This document shows positions 7,595 to 16,801 of a DNA stretch of 31,970 nucleotides, piece after piece. The DNA comes from DAOMFM01 sp035429825 (GTDB lineage Bacteria; Acidobacteriota; Blastocatellia; UBA7656; JADIYM01), in contig JBGAKX010000044.1 in assembly GCA_044224215.1 (NCBI GenBank), forward strand, positions 1 through 31,970, in the 5' to 3' direction. Position 1 is the first letter of the stretch. Each line of letters begins with the position of its first letter. The notes beneath the pieces were generated by a model, which saw nothing but the letters and a program-made list of their open reading frames with translations, made no database searches and was not told where the DNA came from. Both the position numbers and the translations under genes were made by a program.

Positions 7595-9559
7595 TTACCC
7601 CGGCTGCCCTCCGGATGTCTCCGCCTCGCGCGAGATGCCCTCACGCGAGCGCGTTCGCGCGAGCTCGAGGGCACGCGCAGAAAAATCTCCAACCGACATC
7701 GAACCGACGTCGCCGTGTTTCCGGTCGCGCACCGCGACCGTCTGTTCTTCCACCTCGCGGTCGCCGACCACGAGCATGAACGGAATCTTCTGCATCTGCG
7801 CGTCGCGGATCTTGGACTTCACCGTCTCGCTGCGCAGGTCCGCCTCGACGCGGAGCCCCGCCGCCTTCAACGTAGCGGCGACCGCCGACGCATACTCGTT
7901 GTGCCGATCGGCAATCGGCAGCACCTTGACCTGAACCGCACACAGCCAGACCGGGAAATGGCCGGCAAAGTGCTCGATCAGCACGCCCATGAATCGCTCG
8001 AGCGATCCCGACAGCGCGCGATGGATCATCACGGGCTGGTGCGCGCGGTTGTCCTCGCCGATGTACTCGAGGTCGAATCGCTTGGGCAGGTTGAAGTCGA
8101 GCTGGATCGTGCTCAGCTGCCACAGACGGCCGATGGCGTCGACCACCTTCAGGTCGATCTTTGGCCCGTAGAACGCAGCCTCGCCTTCCATCCGCTTGTA
8201 CACGACGCCGCTCTTGTCGAGCGCCGACGCAAGCGACGCCTCGGCGATGTCCCACACCGCCGGGTCGCCCAGGTACTTGTCGATGTTCTCGGGATCGCGC
8301 ACCGACAGCTCGACGCGCACGTCCTCGAATCCGTACGTCGACAGAATCGTGCTCGCAAGCCTCCACGCGCCCTCGATCTCGTCCTCGATCTGGTCGGGTC
8401 GGCAGAACAGGTGCGCGTCGTCCTGCGTGAAGCCGCGTACGCGCAACAACCCGTGCTGAACTCCGGAACGCTCATAGCGATACACCGTGCCCATCTCGGC
8501 AATCCTGAGCGGCAGGTCACGATACGACCGCTGAGCCGTTCGATACACCTCGATGTGGAACGGGCAGTTCATCGGTTTGAGCTGGTAGACGGCGCCGTCC
8601 TCAGCCGTCATCTCGGGGAACATGTCCGAGCGGTAGTGCTTGGTGTGGCCGGACGTCTCCCACAGCGCGGACGACCCGATGTGCGGCGTGTAGACCAGCT
8701 TGTAGCCCGCCTCGTCCTGCAGTTCGTGCAGGTAGTTCTCCATCTGTCGGCGCACGAACGCGCCGTTTGGAAGCCAGAGCACGAGATTCGGACCGACCTT
8801 CTCGGAGAACGCAAACAGCCCGAGCTCCGGTCCGAGCTTGCGGTGGTCGCGCTTGCGCGCTTCCTCACGCTGCTTCAGGAACCGGTCCAGGTCCTCCTGC
8901 TCAAAGAAGCTGATGCCGTAGATCCGCTGCATCTGCTCGCGGTGCTCGTCGCCGCGCCAGTAAGCGCCCGCGAGCGTGAGCAGCTTGAACGCCTTGATCT
9001 TGGACGTTGCCGGAAGATGCGGGCCGAGGCAGAAGTCGATGAACTGATCGCCGAGCTTGTAGGCCGACACGACGTCGCCGCCCTTCTCGTCGATCAGCTC
9101 GCACTTGAGCGCGTCGTTCACCTCGTCGCGGAAGATCCTCAGCATTTCGGCCTTGGGCATCTCGACGCGCTCGAAACGGATGTTGCGCTTCACGAGGTCG
9201 CGCATCCGTTTTTCGATCTTCTCGAGATCCTCGGGCGTGAACGGCCGCTCGGGCAGGAAGTCATAGTAGAAGCCGTAGTTGGGATCCTCGATCAACGCGG
9301 GTCCGACGCCGAGCTTCGTGCCGGGAAACAGGTCGAGCACCGCGGCCGCAAGCAGGTGCGCCGTCGAGTGACGATAGATCTCGAGGGCCTCCTCGGAGTC
9401 CGTCGTGATGGCCTCGACCGCGTCACCCTCGGCGATGGGCGCCGACAGGTCGACAAGCCGTCCGTTCACCTTTGCGGCGAGCGCACGTTTGGCCAGTTTC
9501 GAATCGAACGCCTTCAAGCGTTCGACGGCCGTCTGCAACCCGTTTTGTACGTCTTCCAT
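7595..9559 (-). CDS. thrS: Threonine-tRNA ligase
   Basis: Class II synthetase charging tRNA-Thr, 654 aa. Seen: N-terminal TGS domain (about 1-60, LAKRALAAKVNGRLVDL); the SAD editing domain with H-x3-H in YRHSTAHLLA and later CLGPHLP; the catalytic core with the zinc cysteine in PMNCPFHI and the partner His in TQDDAHLF; motif 2 in YRYERSG; and motif 3/anticodon-binding domain at the C-terminus (MIHRALSGSLERFMGVLIEH, LPIADRH). Start: ATG 9559. The first beta-strand of the TGS domain is shorter than usual and no clear Shine-Dalgarno is visible, but no in-frame start lies upstream. It is the first protein gene of the thrS-infC-rpmI-rplT-pheS-pheT-zapB-zapA operon. The 236-nt stretch between tRNA-Val and thrS holds small hairpins (for example CGCACG-GTT-CGTGCG) but no identifiable riboswitch or T-box. 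Confidence 0.97.
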   Translation of the reverse strand: MEDVQNGLQTAVERLKAFDSKLAKRALAAKVNGRLVDLSAPIAEGDAVEAITTDSEEALEIYRHSTAHLLAAAVLDLFPGTKLGVGPALIEDPNYGFYYDFLPERPFTPEDLEKIEKRMRDLVKRNIRFERVEMPKAEMLRIFRDEVNDALKCELIDEKGGDVVSAYKLGDQFIDFCLGPHLPATSKIKAFKLLTLAGAYWRGDEHREQMQRIYGISFFEQEDLDRFLKQREEARKRDHRKLGPELGLFAFSEKVGPNLVLWLPNGAFVRRQMENYLHELQDEAGYKLVYTPHIGSSALWETSGHTKHYRSDMFPEMTAEDGAVYQLKPMNCPFHIEVYRTAQRSYRDLPLRIAEMGTVYRYERSGVQHGLLRVRGFTQDDAHLFCRPDQIEDEIEGAWRLASTILSTYGFEDVRVELSVRDPENIDKYLGDPAVWDIAEASLASALDKSGVVYKRMEGEAAFYGPKIDLKVVDAIGRLWQLSTIQLDFNLPKRFDLEYIGEDNRAHQPVMIHRALSGSLERFMGVLIEHFAGHFPVWLCAVQVKVLPIADRHNEYASAVAATLKAAGLRVEADLRSETVKSKIRDAQMQKIPFMLVVGDREVEEQTVAVRDRKHGDVGSMSVGDFSARALELARTRSREGISREAETSGGQPG

Positions 9560-9795
9560 GGCTTCAACCGAATGAACGCTCGCGCCGCGAGGCCCGCACG
9601 AACCGTGCGAGAACCCGCGACCAGACCAACCTGAAGTAGCGTTCCGTGTGGGCCCCGAACGGCCCCCAACAAATCAAATGATCGGATCTCACGCCAGCGC
9701 CCTCGCGTCATCCGCCACCCGCGCGCCCCTGAGAGGGCAATGTCCGCGGCTGTGCGTCGGCGAGGATCTTTCGGAGCTGACGCAAAATAGAGATA

Positions 9796-9870
<75 letters not shown>

Positions 9871-9906
9871 ATACTGCTCAAAAAATCCTGCAAAGAACGA
9901 ACGGTG

Positions 9907-9935
9907 AAGATAGCAAGGCGGCAGGATGGTGTCAA
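9907..9935 (-). promoter_or_regulatory. Sigma70-type promoter of tRNA-Val (and possibly the thrS operon)
   Basis: On the minus strand a perfect -35 TTGACA (9935-9930) is separated by exactly 17 nt from -10 TATCTT (9912-9907). The predicted start is about 30 nt before the tRNA 5' end. Confidence 0.75.
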
Positions 9936-10079
9936 CCCCGCGAGAAGACCTGCAGCGTGATCCAAAACGCCCCACTGTCTCGTAGGAAACGAGCGAACAA
10001 ACAATGCGAACCGTTGGCTGTCCGGTCTCCGAACGATATGACTGAAAAGCGTTCACGACATATGAATGGCGGGTTGTGC

Positions 10080-12326
10080 ATGCGCCTGAGCGTGCTGATG
10101 GGCGCGGCGCTGCTTCCACTGATTCTCGCGGCGAGCGTCACCGCGCACCCGCTCGGAAACTTCTCCATCAACCAGTTCACGCGGATCGAGGTCCGGCCCG
10201 GCGTCGTACGGTTGCATCACGTGGTCGACATGGCCGAGATTCCGACGCTGCAGGAGACTCCGGCGATCGACGCCAACGCCGACGGCGTGCTCGACCGCGA
10301 CGAGCTCGACGCGTACGCGAAGCGGACTTCATCAATGGTCGGCCCCGCGTTGTCGGTCGTGTCCGACGGACAGCCCGTTGCGCTCCACGTCGTGGGCGCT
10401 GTTGCGTCGACGGCTCCGGGAGCCGGAGGGCTCAACACGCTCAGGATCGAATGCGACTATGAGGGCGCGACGGATTCGGCCGCCGCGGCGGTTCGCAGCG
10501 TCCAGTTTCACAACATGTACCTCGCCGAACGACTCGGCTGGCGTGAGATTGTCGTGGTTCCGGCCGGCGGCGTGACGGTGTTTGACGCAAGTATCACCGG
10601 GAATTCGGCTTCGGACGAATTGCGGGCCTATCCCGACGGGGCCCTGGCTGCACCGCTTGCCGAGGTGTCCGGCCAGTTCTCGTACACACTCGGCGCGGCG
10701 CCGTCGGGTTCGACGCCGCTGGCACTGCGCGACGGCCAGCCGCTTGTCGTCGCGCGCGACCGGCTCGCCGAGTTGATCGCGGTGCCGACCGTCACGCCGT
10801 GGGTCGCGTTGATCGGCCTGCTCGTCGCGGCGGGACTCGGCGGATTTCACGCATTGTCGCCCGGCCACGGCAAGACCATCGTCGGAGCGTATCTGGTCGG
10901 TGCGCGCGGAACGCCGTGGCACGCGGTGCTCCTCGGGCTGACGGTGACGATCACGCACACGGCCGGCGTGTTTGCCCTCGGGCTGGTGACGCTTTTCGCA
11001 TCGCAATACGTGGTCCCCGAGCGACTGTATCCGGTGCTCGGCGTCGTGTCGGGCGCAATCGTCCTGGCAATGGGAGTCTCGATGTTCGCCACCCGGCTGC
11101 GAGGCCTCGCAGGCGTCCAGGTCAACGTCCATTCGCATTCCGACCTCGAGGGCCACATGCACACGCACGGCGGAACGGCGCATTCGCATCTGCCGCCAGG
11201 TGCCGACGGCTCGCCCGTGACAGTCCGCAGCCTCGTGGCGCTCGGCATCTCGGGCGGCCTGCTGCCGTGCCCGTCGGCTCTTGTCGTGCTTCTCGCGGCG
11301 ATTTCACTGCATCGTGTCGCGTATGGACTTCTTCTGGTCGTTGCGTTCAGCGTCGGTCTTGCCGGCGTACTGACAGCAATCGGATTCGTTTTTGTGTATG
11401 CCGGGCGCAAGGTCAAGCAACTCGGACCGGTGTCACGACTCTTTCGAGTTGTGCCGATCGCCAGCGCAGCTGCAATCGCCATCATCGGAGGGTTGATCTG
11501 CTACGGCGCGCTCGGGCAGGCAGGCATCGACGTGAGCGCGGTTGTGGCGCAGTTTCTTGCCGAGGCCGAGTCGCCGTCCTTTCAGGGGATGGGTGCGCTT
11601 GGCGTCCTTGGCCTTGGGCTGCTGTTCGGCCTGAAGCACGCGACGGAGGCCGACCATATCGTGGCCGTCACGACGATCGTCAGCGAGCATCGCAAGCTGA
11701 CGCACGGTGCGATCGTCGGCGCATTGTGGGGCGTCGGGCACACGGCGTCCCTCGTAGTTGTCGGTACCGTCGTTCTCGCACTTCGCATCGCGATCCCCGA
11801 GGCCGTCGCGAGCTGGCTCGAGTTCGGTGTTGCAGTAATGATCATCGGCCTGGGAGCGATGGCCATGGTCCGTGGAATTCGCGGGCGCGGCGCCGTGCAC
11901 GTGCACAAGCACGAACACGATGGTCGCGCGCACGCCCACGTGCACTTTCACGAGGACGAGTCTGAGAGTCACATTCGTGGCTCCGCGCATAGCCACACTG
12001 TTTCGCGTATCGGTTTCAAACCGCTGCTGGTCGGCGCGATGCACGGTCTTGCCGGATCGGCAGCGTTGACGCTGCTCGTGCTCACACAGATTTCGTCCGC
12101 CGGGCTCGGGCTTCTGTATCTCGTCGTCTTCGGCATTGGGTCCATCGGAGGAATGCTCGCAATGTCCGGACTTGTCGGTGTTCCGTTTGCGCTCACTTCG
12201 GGACGCCTCTCGCGCATGCACCACGTTCTCCAGATCGCGGCCGGCCTGTTCAGCCTCTTGTTCGGTTTCTGGTACGCCTATGTGTCGGGGATTGTTGTGC
12301 TGGGACACGTCGGTGCGTCCTCGTGA
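10080..12326 (+). CDS. Two-module NicO-family nickel/cobalt transporter with His-rich loops
   Basis: 748 aa membrane protein from ATG 10080. Seen: a signal-peptide-like N-terminus (MRLSVLMGAALLPLILAASV-TAHPLG), then an extracytoplasmic domain of about 220 residues opening HPLGNFSINQFTRIEVRPG. Next is an RcnA/NicO-type membrane module with ALSPGHGKTIVGAYLVGA and a His-rich loop (HSHSDLEGHMHTHGG). From about residue 500 a second membrane module carries the NiCoT-type H-x4-D-H signature (LKHATEADHI) and a second His-rich loop (HVHKHEHDGRAHAHVHFH). Family knowledge: NicO/RcnA proteins move Ni2+ or Co2+ and often export it; NiCoT proteins import it. Direction here is unknown. Start is uncertain: in-frame ATGs at 10038 and 10062 precede it and no good Shine-Dalgarno is present. 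It is divergent from the tRNA-Val promoter and 172 bp upstream of the DUF4331 gene. No linked urease or hydrogenase gene is in view. Confidence 0.82.
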   Translation: MRLSVLMGAALLPLILAASVTAHPLGNFSINQFTRIEVRPGVVRLHHVVDMAEIPTLQETPAIDANADGVLDRDELDAYAKRTSSMVGPALSVVSDGQPVALHVVGAVASTAPGAGGLNTLRIECDYEGATDSAAAAVRSVQFHNMYLAERLGWREIVVVPAGGVTVFDASITGNSASDELRAYPDGALAAPLAEVSGQFSYTLGAAPSGSTPLALRDGQPLVVARDRLAELIAVPTVTPWVALIGLLVAAGLGGFHALSPGHGKTIVGAYLVGARGTPWHAVLLGLTVTITHTAGVFALGLVTLFASQYVVPERLYPVLGVVSGAIVLAMGVSMFATRLRGLAGVQVNVHSHSDLEGHMHTHGGTAHSHLPPGADGSPVTVRSLVALGISGGLLPCPSALVVLLAAISLHRVAYGLLLVVAFSVGLAGVLTAIGFVFVYAGRKVKQLGPVSRLFRVVPIASAAAIAIIGGLICYGALGQAGIDVSAVVAQFLAEAESPSFQGMGALGVLGLGLLFGLKHATEADHIVAVTTIVSEHRKLTHGAIVGALWGVGHTASLVVVGTVVLALRIAIPEAVASWLEFGVAVMIIGLGAMAMVRGIRGRGAVHVHKHEHDGRAHAHVHFHEDESESHIRGSAHSHTVSRIGFKPLLVGAMHGLAGSAALTLLVLTQISSAGLGLLYLVVFGIGSIGGMLAMSGLVGVPFALTSGRLSRMHHVLQIAAGLFSLLFGFWYAYVSGIVVLGHVGASS

Positions 12327-12337
12327 TGCCGTCATCC

Positions 12338-12399
12338 GGAATCAGGTAGCTGATGCTCAAAAGCCGCCGCTGCCCGGAATCTGATCCGCACCTGATTCC
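12338..12399. repeat. Inverted repeat upstream of the first DUF4331 gene
   Basis: Perfect 10-bp arms GGAATCAGGT (12338-12347) and ACCTGATTCC (12390-12399), 42 bp apart, with a related CCGGAATCTGAT in between. The pair lies about 100 bp before the ATG at 12499. The spacing could suit a looped operator or an RNA stem. No T-tract follows, so it is not a clear terminator for the transporter gene. Confidence 0.45.
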
Positions 12400-12498
12400 G
12401 TACTCATTGATGTTCAGGAACACACTCTGGCCGCTGATGCGCCCTTCGATGGGCGCCCGCGGCCGAGCAATAGTCGGGCAGGAAAAGGAGAGTCAATA

Positions 12499-13671
12499 AT
12501 GCCTACCATCAGACGAAGGTTCGCGCTCGGTGCCATTGCCATTTTGCTTGCGGCGTGGGCTCCGATCGTACCTTTGCCCGCCGAAGCCGCCGACCACGCG
12601 GATTCGCCGCTTGTTGCGGAAGACCGCGCAGCAGACCTTGCCGACACCTACGTATTCGTCGACCCGACGGACGCGACCAAGGTCGTCATCGCGATGACAG
12701 TCCAGGGATTCATCGTTCCTGGCGAAGCCGTAAACTTTGTCGGGTTCTCCCCCAACATTCGATACCGGTTCGAGATCGAAACTACTGGAGACCCACGAAG
12801 TGACAAGTTCATCGATGTGTCCTTCTCACCACGAGCGGCATCAAACGCGCCGCAGACTGCTACCATCAGCCTTCCGAACAGTCGAACGTTCACCGCACCG
12901 ACGACTGTTCCGACTGTCGCACCGACGCCTCCGCCCTTTGTCGTGACAACCGATGCAGCCTCGGGCGCGGATTTCTTTGCGGGTGAGGTCGACGACCCGT
13001 TCTTTTTCGACATTCCGGGCTTCGCGCGCTTCCGGGCATCGGTTCTCGCTGGCTCGCCGGACCCATCAACGCTCGCGCGTGGACGCGACACATTTGCCGG
13101 CTACAACACCATGGCTATTGCCGTCCGGATTCCGATCTCGCTGCTCGGCTTGTCCGGAAATGTCGTGGGTGTGAACTCGGTGACACAGCGCCAAGTGACC
13201 CAAAAGGTACTGAAGACCGGAGAGGTCGCAGGCCGTGGCAGCAAGTACCGCAACATCGACCGTGCGGGAATTCCCGGGATCAATGCGGTCATCATCCCGT
13301 TTGCTCGCAAGAACGAGTTCAACGCGGCATCGACGAGCGACGACGCGGCGGGCAGGTTTGCCGGCGACATCGTCGCGACGCTGACCGCGCTTGGAACCAA
13401 CGAGGAGAACATCAACATCCTTGCAAGCGTCGCGGTTACGAACGGCGACATGTTGCGTCTCGATGTGACGAATACGACCGGTGGATTCCCGAATGGTCGA
13501 CGACTCCAGGACGATGTCATCGACACGCTCCTGTTTTTCATAGCGAATCAGAACACGCTCGGCGACAGCGTTAGTGGCAACGACGTGCCATTCACCTCTG
13601 CGTTTCCGTATTTCGGGCTGCCGCACCAGCCACTCAATACGGGCGTCGTCGACGACAACACCCGCAACTGA
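12499..13671 (+). CDS. Secreted DUF4331 protein (copy 1)
   Basis: 390 aa. Seen: a Sec signal peptide (about residues 1-30, RRRFALGAIAILLAAWAP ending near AEA-ADHADS). The mature protein begins with the DUF4331 hallmark DHADSPLV followed by DLADTYVFVDP. Later family-like stretches are DDPFFFDIPGFARFR, GYNTMAIAVRIP, NAVIIPFARKNEFN and SVAVTNGDMLRLD. A Thr/Pro-rich segment (TTVPTVAPTPPP) lies near residue 135. DUF4331 has no assigned biochemical function that I know of; the protein is probably periplasmic or extracellular. Start: ATG 12499 with AAGGAGA 9 nt upstream. It is followed directly by an intrinsic terminator, so it is not co-transcribed with the paralogue 293 bp downstream. Confidence 0.88.
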   Translation: MPTIRRRFALGAIAILLAAWAPIVPLPAEAADHADSPLVAEDRAADLADTYVFVDPTDATKVVIAMTVQGFIVPGEAVNFVGFSPNIRYRFEIETTGDPRSDKFIDVSFSPRAASNAPQTATISLPNSRTFTAPTTVPTVAPTPPPFVVTTDAASGADFFAGEVDDPFFFDIPGFARFRASVLAGSPDPSTLARGRDTFAGYNTMAIAVRIPISLLGLSGNVVGVNSVTQRQVTQKVLKTGEVAGRGSKYRNIDRAGIPGINAVIIPFARKNEFNAASTSDDAAGRFAGDIVATLTALGTNEENINILASVAVTNGDMLRLDVTNTTGGFPNGRRLQDDVIDTLLFFIANQNTLGDSVSGNDVPFTSAFPYFGLPHQPLNTGVVDDNTRN

Positions 13672-13693
13672 GACGGCTTGAGAACGGGTGGTG

Positions 13694-13725
13694 GCGCCGG
13701 GTCGAAAGGCCCGGCGTCTTTTTTT
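13694..13725 (+). terminator. Rho-independent terminator after DUF4331 copy 1
   Basis: Stem GCGCCGGG (13694-13701) and CCCGGCGT (13710-13717), 8 bp with one G-T pair, loop TCGAAAGG, then C and seven T residues. It is a textbook terminator 23 bp after the stop codon. The remaining bases to 13963 show no gene and no promoter I can support. Confidence 0.9.
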
Positions 13726-13963
13726 GTCTGCCCGGCGGCGTGGTGCGAGGGCAGTTCGCGCCTTTCAACTCTGAGCTGTCGGTGGTAGTGTGCGCTCAGT
13801 CTTGGTCGAGTCTCGCACGAGCTCCCGAGTTTCTTGGCTTTCCACGAGTTCAGACAACCGCGCCAGTAGGGGTCTCTGGCCGAAAGTTCATAGCGCGCCC
13901 GCCTTCAAGGACGCGCATCCCTTCAACCCATGACCCTCATCGGAGCACAAGGAGCGGTACGCA

Positions 13964-15169
13964 ATGAAAGCACGTAAAGTCTTTGCGGGTGGCGCCATCG
14001 CCACCGCGATTGCCGTCTCACTCATGCTGACGACGGCGCCATCGAGTAACGCCGCAGACCACGGGGACGCGCCACTTGTGTCCGGCGACCAGGCCACCGA
14101 CATCGCCGACGTGTTCTTCTTCCTCGACCCGAACGACAACTCAAAGGCGATCATGGCCATGGATGTCCACGGCTTCATCGTTCCCGCCGAGAACGCGAAT
14201 CTCGGCAACTTCGATCCGAGCGTCGCGTTTCTTTTCAACATCGAGAACACGGGCGACGCGCGGTTCGACGCGAGTATCCAGGTTACGTTCTCCAAGCAAA
14301 CCGCACGCACAACGCCGCAGACCGCAACCATCGTGCTCCCTGGAGGGAGGACCTTTACCGCACCCACGACACTCTCATCGGCTACGGCCACTACGGCGCC
14401 AGATCCGGTCATCACCACGGATGCAACGAGCGGCGTCTCGTTCTTTGCCGGACTGACCGATGATCCGTTCTTCTTCGACGTCCCGGCGGAGTTGAAGTAC
14501 AGGGCATCGCGCATCGCGGGAACGCCGGACCCATCCTTTTTCAGCCGGGCCCGTGACAGCTTTGCTGGCTACAACGTCGTAATGGTTGCTCTGAGTGTCC
14601 CGGTTGACATGCTGCGCGGCTCGTCGGGCAACATCATCGGGATGAACGGCGTTACGGCGCGGCAGAAGAAGACGACTCGGTCCGCGACAGCCGACAACAA
14701 GAACAAGGGCAGCTTTGTGAGCGTCGACCGAATGGGCATTCCTGCCGTCAACACGGTGTTCGTTCCCTTCTCGCGAAAGGACGAATACAACCGCAGCACA
14801 CCGCAGCAGGATGCTGCGGGCTTGTTCGCCACGGACATTGTCGCCACGCTGACCGCGCTCCACACGGACCAGACGAGCATCGGCATCCTTGCATCGGTCG
14901 CGGTGACAAACGGAGATATGCTGCGCCTCGACACGTCGATCCCGAACATGGGGCAGGACGGTGGCACCAACCCAGTGGCAGCCTTCCCGAACGGCCGGCG
15001 GCCGGCCGACGACGTCATCGATACTATCGTCACGCTTGTAAACAACCGTGTTCAGCAGGGCGACAATGTCTTTGCGAACGACGTGTTCTTTCGCGACGTG
15101 TTCCCGTTCTTTGCGGCGCCGAACCAGCCGTTCCCGGCCGGCACGGTGGACGACAAGACGCGAAACTAG
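13964..15169 (+). CDS. Secreted DUF4331 protein (copy 2)
   Basis: 401 aa paralogue of the preceding gene. Seen: a signal peptide (MKARKVFAGGAIATAIAVSL, cleavage near SNA-ADHGD). The mature start DHGDAPLVSGDQATDIADVFFFLDP matches the DUF4331 hallmark. Shared blocks with copy 1 include TFTAPTT, DDPFFFD, SVAVTNGDMLRLD, FPNGRR-x3-DDVIDT, and the ending VDD-x-TRN. It carries an extra Lys/Arg/Thr-rich stretch (TARQKKTTRSATADNKNKG) near residue 230. Start: ATG 13964 with AAGGAG upstream. No terminator with a T-tract lies in the 42-bp convergent gap to the TPR lipoprotein gene. Function unknown. The tandem arrangement suggests local duplication followed by divergence. Confidence 0.88.
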   Translation: MKARKVFAGGAIATAIAVSLMLTTAPSSNAADHGDAPLVSGDQATDIADVFFFLDPNDNSKAIMAMDVHGFIVPAENANLGNFDPSVAFLFNIENTGDARFDASIQVTFSKQTARTTPQTATIVLPGGRTFTAPTTLSSATATTAPDPVITTDATSGVSFFAGLTDDPFFFDVPAELKYRASRIAGTPDPSFFSRARDSFAGYNVVMVALSVPVDMLRGSSGNIIGMNGVTARQKKTTRSATADNKNKGSFVSVDRMGIPAVNTVFVPFSRKDEYNRSTPQQDAAGLFATDIVATLTALHTDQTSIGILASVAVTNGDMLRLDTSIPNMGQDGGTNPVAAFPNGRRPADDVIDTIVTLVNNRVQQGDNVFANDVFFRDVFPFFAAPNQPFPAGTVDDKTRN

Positions 15170-15211
15170 CTCGCGACGGGACACACCAAGGAACCACTCG
15201 AACCGACGCCG

Positions 15212-16555
15212 TCAGGAGCCCTTCTCCATCTCGTCGAGCGTGGCGCGTGCCACCCTCGATTGCAGCGGGTCGAAACCCGGCGACAGCTCGAGCGCGCGCT
15301 TCAGGTACGAGCGCGCGCTCGCGGTGTCGCCAGCGGCTCGCGCGATCATTCCCGCGTGGTACCACAACCGCGCATCGCGTGTTCCAAGCCGCAACGCATC
15401 CGCAATCGCGGACTGTGCCTCGGGGAGCCGTCTGGCCTTGAGTGCGGTCCAGGCGACCGCATCCGCTCCGTAGATGTCGCGCCTGGTCTCGTATTCGCGC
15501 TGGGCGCTCGTAAACGCTTCGTCACCCATGGTGTCGTGATCCGCGCGAAAGAGCGCAAGCTGCCTGTTGTAGAGCACGCCGTTGAGCTTGCTCAGCCGGC
15601 CGATCTGTTCGACGAGGTCGTACTGGGTCGCAGCGTCACGGTCACGCCCCGAGATCGAATAGAGATCCCCGAGCGTCGCGACAAACGACGGGTCGGACAG
15701 GATTCTCGTCACTCGCTCGTATCCGGCGATGGCACCTGCGATGTCGCCCTGTGCCGCCTTCACTCGAGCCATCCCGGCCAGCGCGCGAAAATAGTCGGGG
15801 AGTGCCGTGAGCGAGTCGGCATATCTGCGCTCCGCCTCGGCATAGTCGCCAGTGACGAACGCGGTTTCGCCGAGCTGCCAGTAACACCACGCGACCGTTT
15901 CGCGCGGCGCGGGATTCATCTGCTCGGCCGCGGTAAGCGCCTCCGCAAAGTGACGCCGGGCCGCATCCGGATCTCCCTGAAGTAGGGCGAGGCGCGCGAA
16001 CCGGGTCTGTGCATTCAACGCCCCGGCGTCCGACGTCGACCCGCGCTGCTCGATCTGTCGAAACACGTCAGCCGCTCCGCCGTAGTCGCCAAGCTCGAGG
16101 AGCGAGTCACCGAGAATCAGCAACGGATAAAGCTTGTCGGGATCGGCCTCGCGGAGCTGCAGGGCGTGGTCGCGCGCGGCCGCAAACTCGTGCGACGCGA
16201 ATTCGACCTGAGCTTCGGCGGCAAGCCCTCCGATATTCTGCGCGGCCGGGATTGCTGCGAGCGATTCGCTTGCGGCCTGCGTGGCAAGCTCGAGGTACTT
16301 GACGCTCCCCGTTTCGCGCAGACGCTGCAGGTAGTAGTCCACGAGCTTGTTGCGCGCAATGAAGTCGTCGGGATCGGCGCGCGCCTTGTCCTCGAGAAAC
16401 CTTATCGCGCCCTCAGTGCTGTCGGACCCGGCTTGAATTGCCGTCGGTGGCGGCACCGTGACATCAACCGGCGGCGGAGTGGGCCGCGAACAGCCGAATC
16501 CGGTCAGCGCGACCGCCAACCCAAATGTCGCGAAGTACTTGCGAATCGTCACCAT
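15212..16555 (-). CDS. TPR-repeat lipoprotein
   Basis: 447 aa. Seen: an N-terminal signal sequence (MVTIRKYFATFGLAVALTGFGC) ending in a Cys followed by SRPTPPPVDV, consistent with a lipoprotein, although the residues before Cys (GFG) are not the classic L-A/S-G. From about residue 50 onward the protein is helical with TPR-like repeats, for example AAEAQVEFASHEFAAARDHAL, ARRHFAEALTAAEQMNP, GDIAGAIAGYERVTR and GDTASARSYLKRALELSPGFDPL. TPR proteins act as scaffolds, so this one may hold an envelope complex, but no partner is evident. Start: ATG 16555 with GAGG upstream; the in-frame extension to 16660 lacks signal-peptide character. It is convergent with DUF4331 copy 2 and divergent from the 170-aa secreted protein. 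Confidence 0.82.
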   Translation of the reverse strand: MVTIRKYFATFGLAVALTGFGCSRPTPPPVDVTVPPPTAIQAGSDSTEGAIRFLEDKARADPDDFIARNKLVDYYLQRLRETGSVKYLELATQAASESLAAIPAAQNIGGLAAEAQVEFASHEFAAARDHALQLREADPDKLYPLLILGDSLLELGDYGGAADVFRQIEQRGSTSDAGALNAQTRFARLALLQGDPDAARRHFAEALTAAEQMNPAPRETVAWCYWQLGETAFVTGDYAEAERRYADSLTALPDYFRALAGMARVKAAQGDIAGAIAGYERVTRILSDPSFVATLGDLYSISGRDRDAATQYDLVEQIGRLSKLNGVLYNRQLALFRADHDTMGDEAFTSAQREYETRRDIYGADAVAWTALKARRLPEAQSAIADALRLGTRDARLWYHAGMIARAAGDTASARSYLKRALELSPGFDPLQSRVARATLDEMEKGS

Positions 16556-16801
16556 TGACCTCGATTGATGCTCCACGTGTTGATCGTACGCAATTGGAAC
16601 ACTTCTCCGTACTCCAATTGCTGCCGCGTCCAAACCAAGGCTACGTCGCGTGAAGGTCAAAAGGATTGTGTAGACTTGGCGTTTCGCATGGGTGTAGATT
16701 TGAGGCTGGATTGGGACAGGTTCTGCCCCTCATTCGTGTGCGCGCCATTCGCGGTTCGCACGTCACGTCCTGAGCACTCATCAGTTGAAGGAGTCAGCAC
16801 C

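Noticed and set aside
7094..9634. 846-codon open frame on the plus strand
   Set aside because: Antisense to infC and thrS; no motif, no ribosome site, composition of a shadow frame.
9560..9795. Possible riboswitch or T-box in the thrS leader
   Set aside because: Only small stems are present (CGCACG-GTT-CGTGCG and a GGGCC/GGCCC stem); no T-box sequence or terminator with a T-run.
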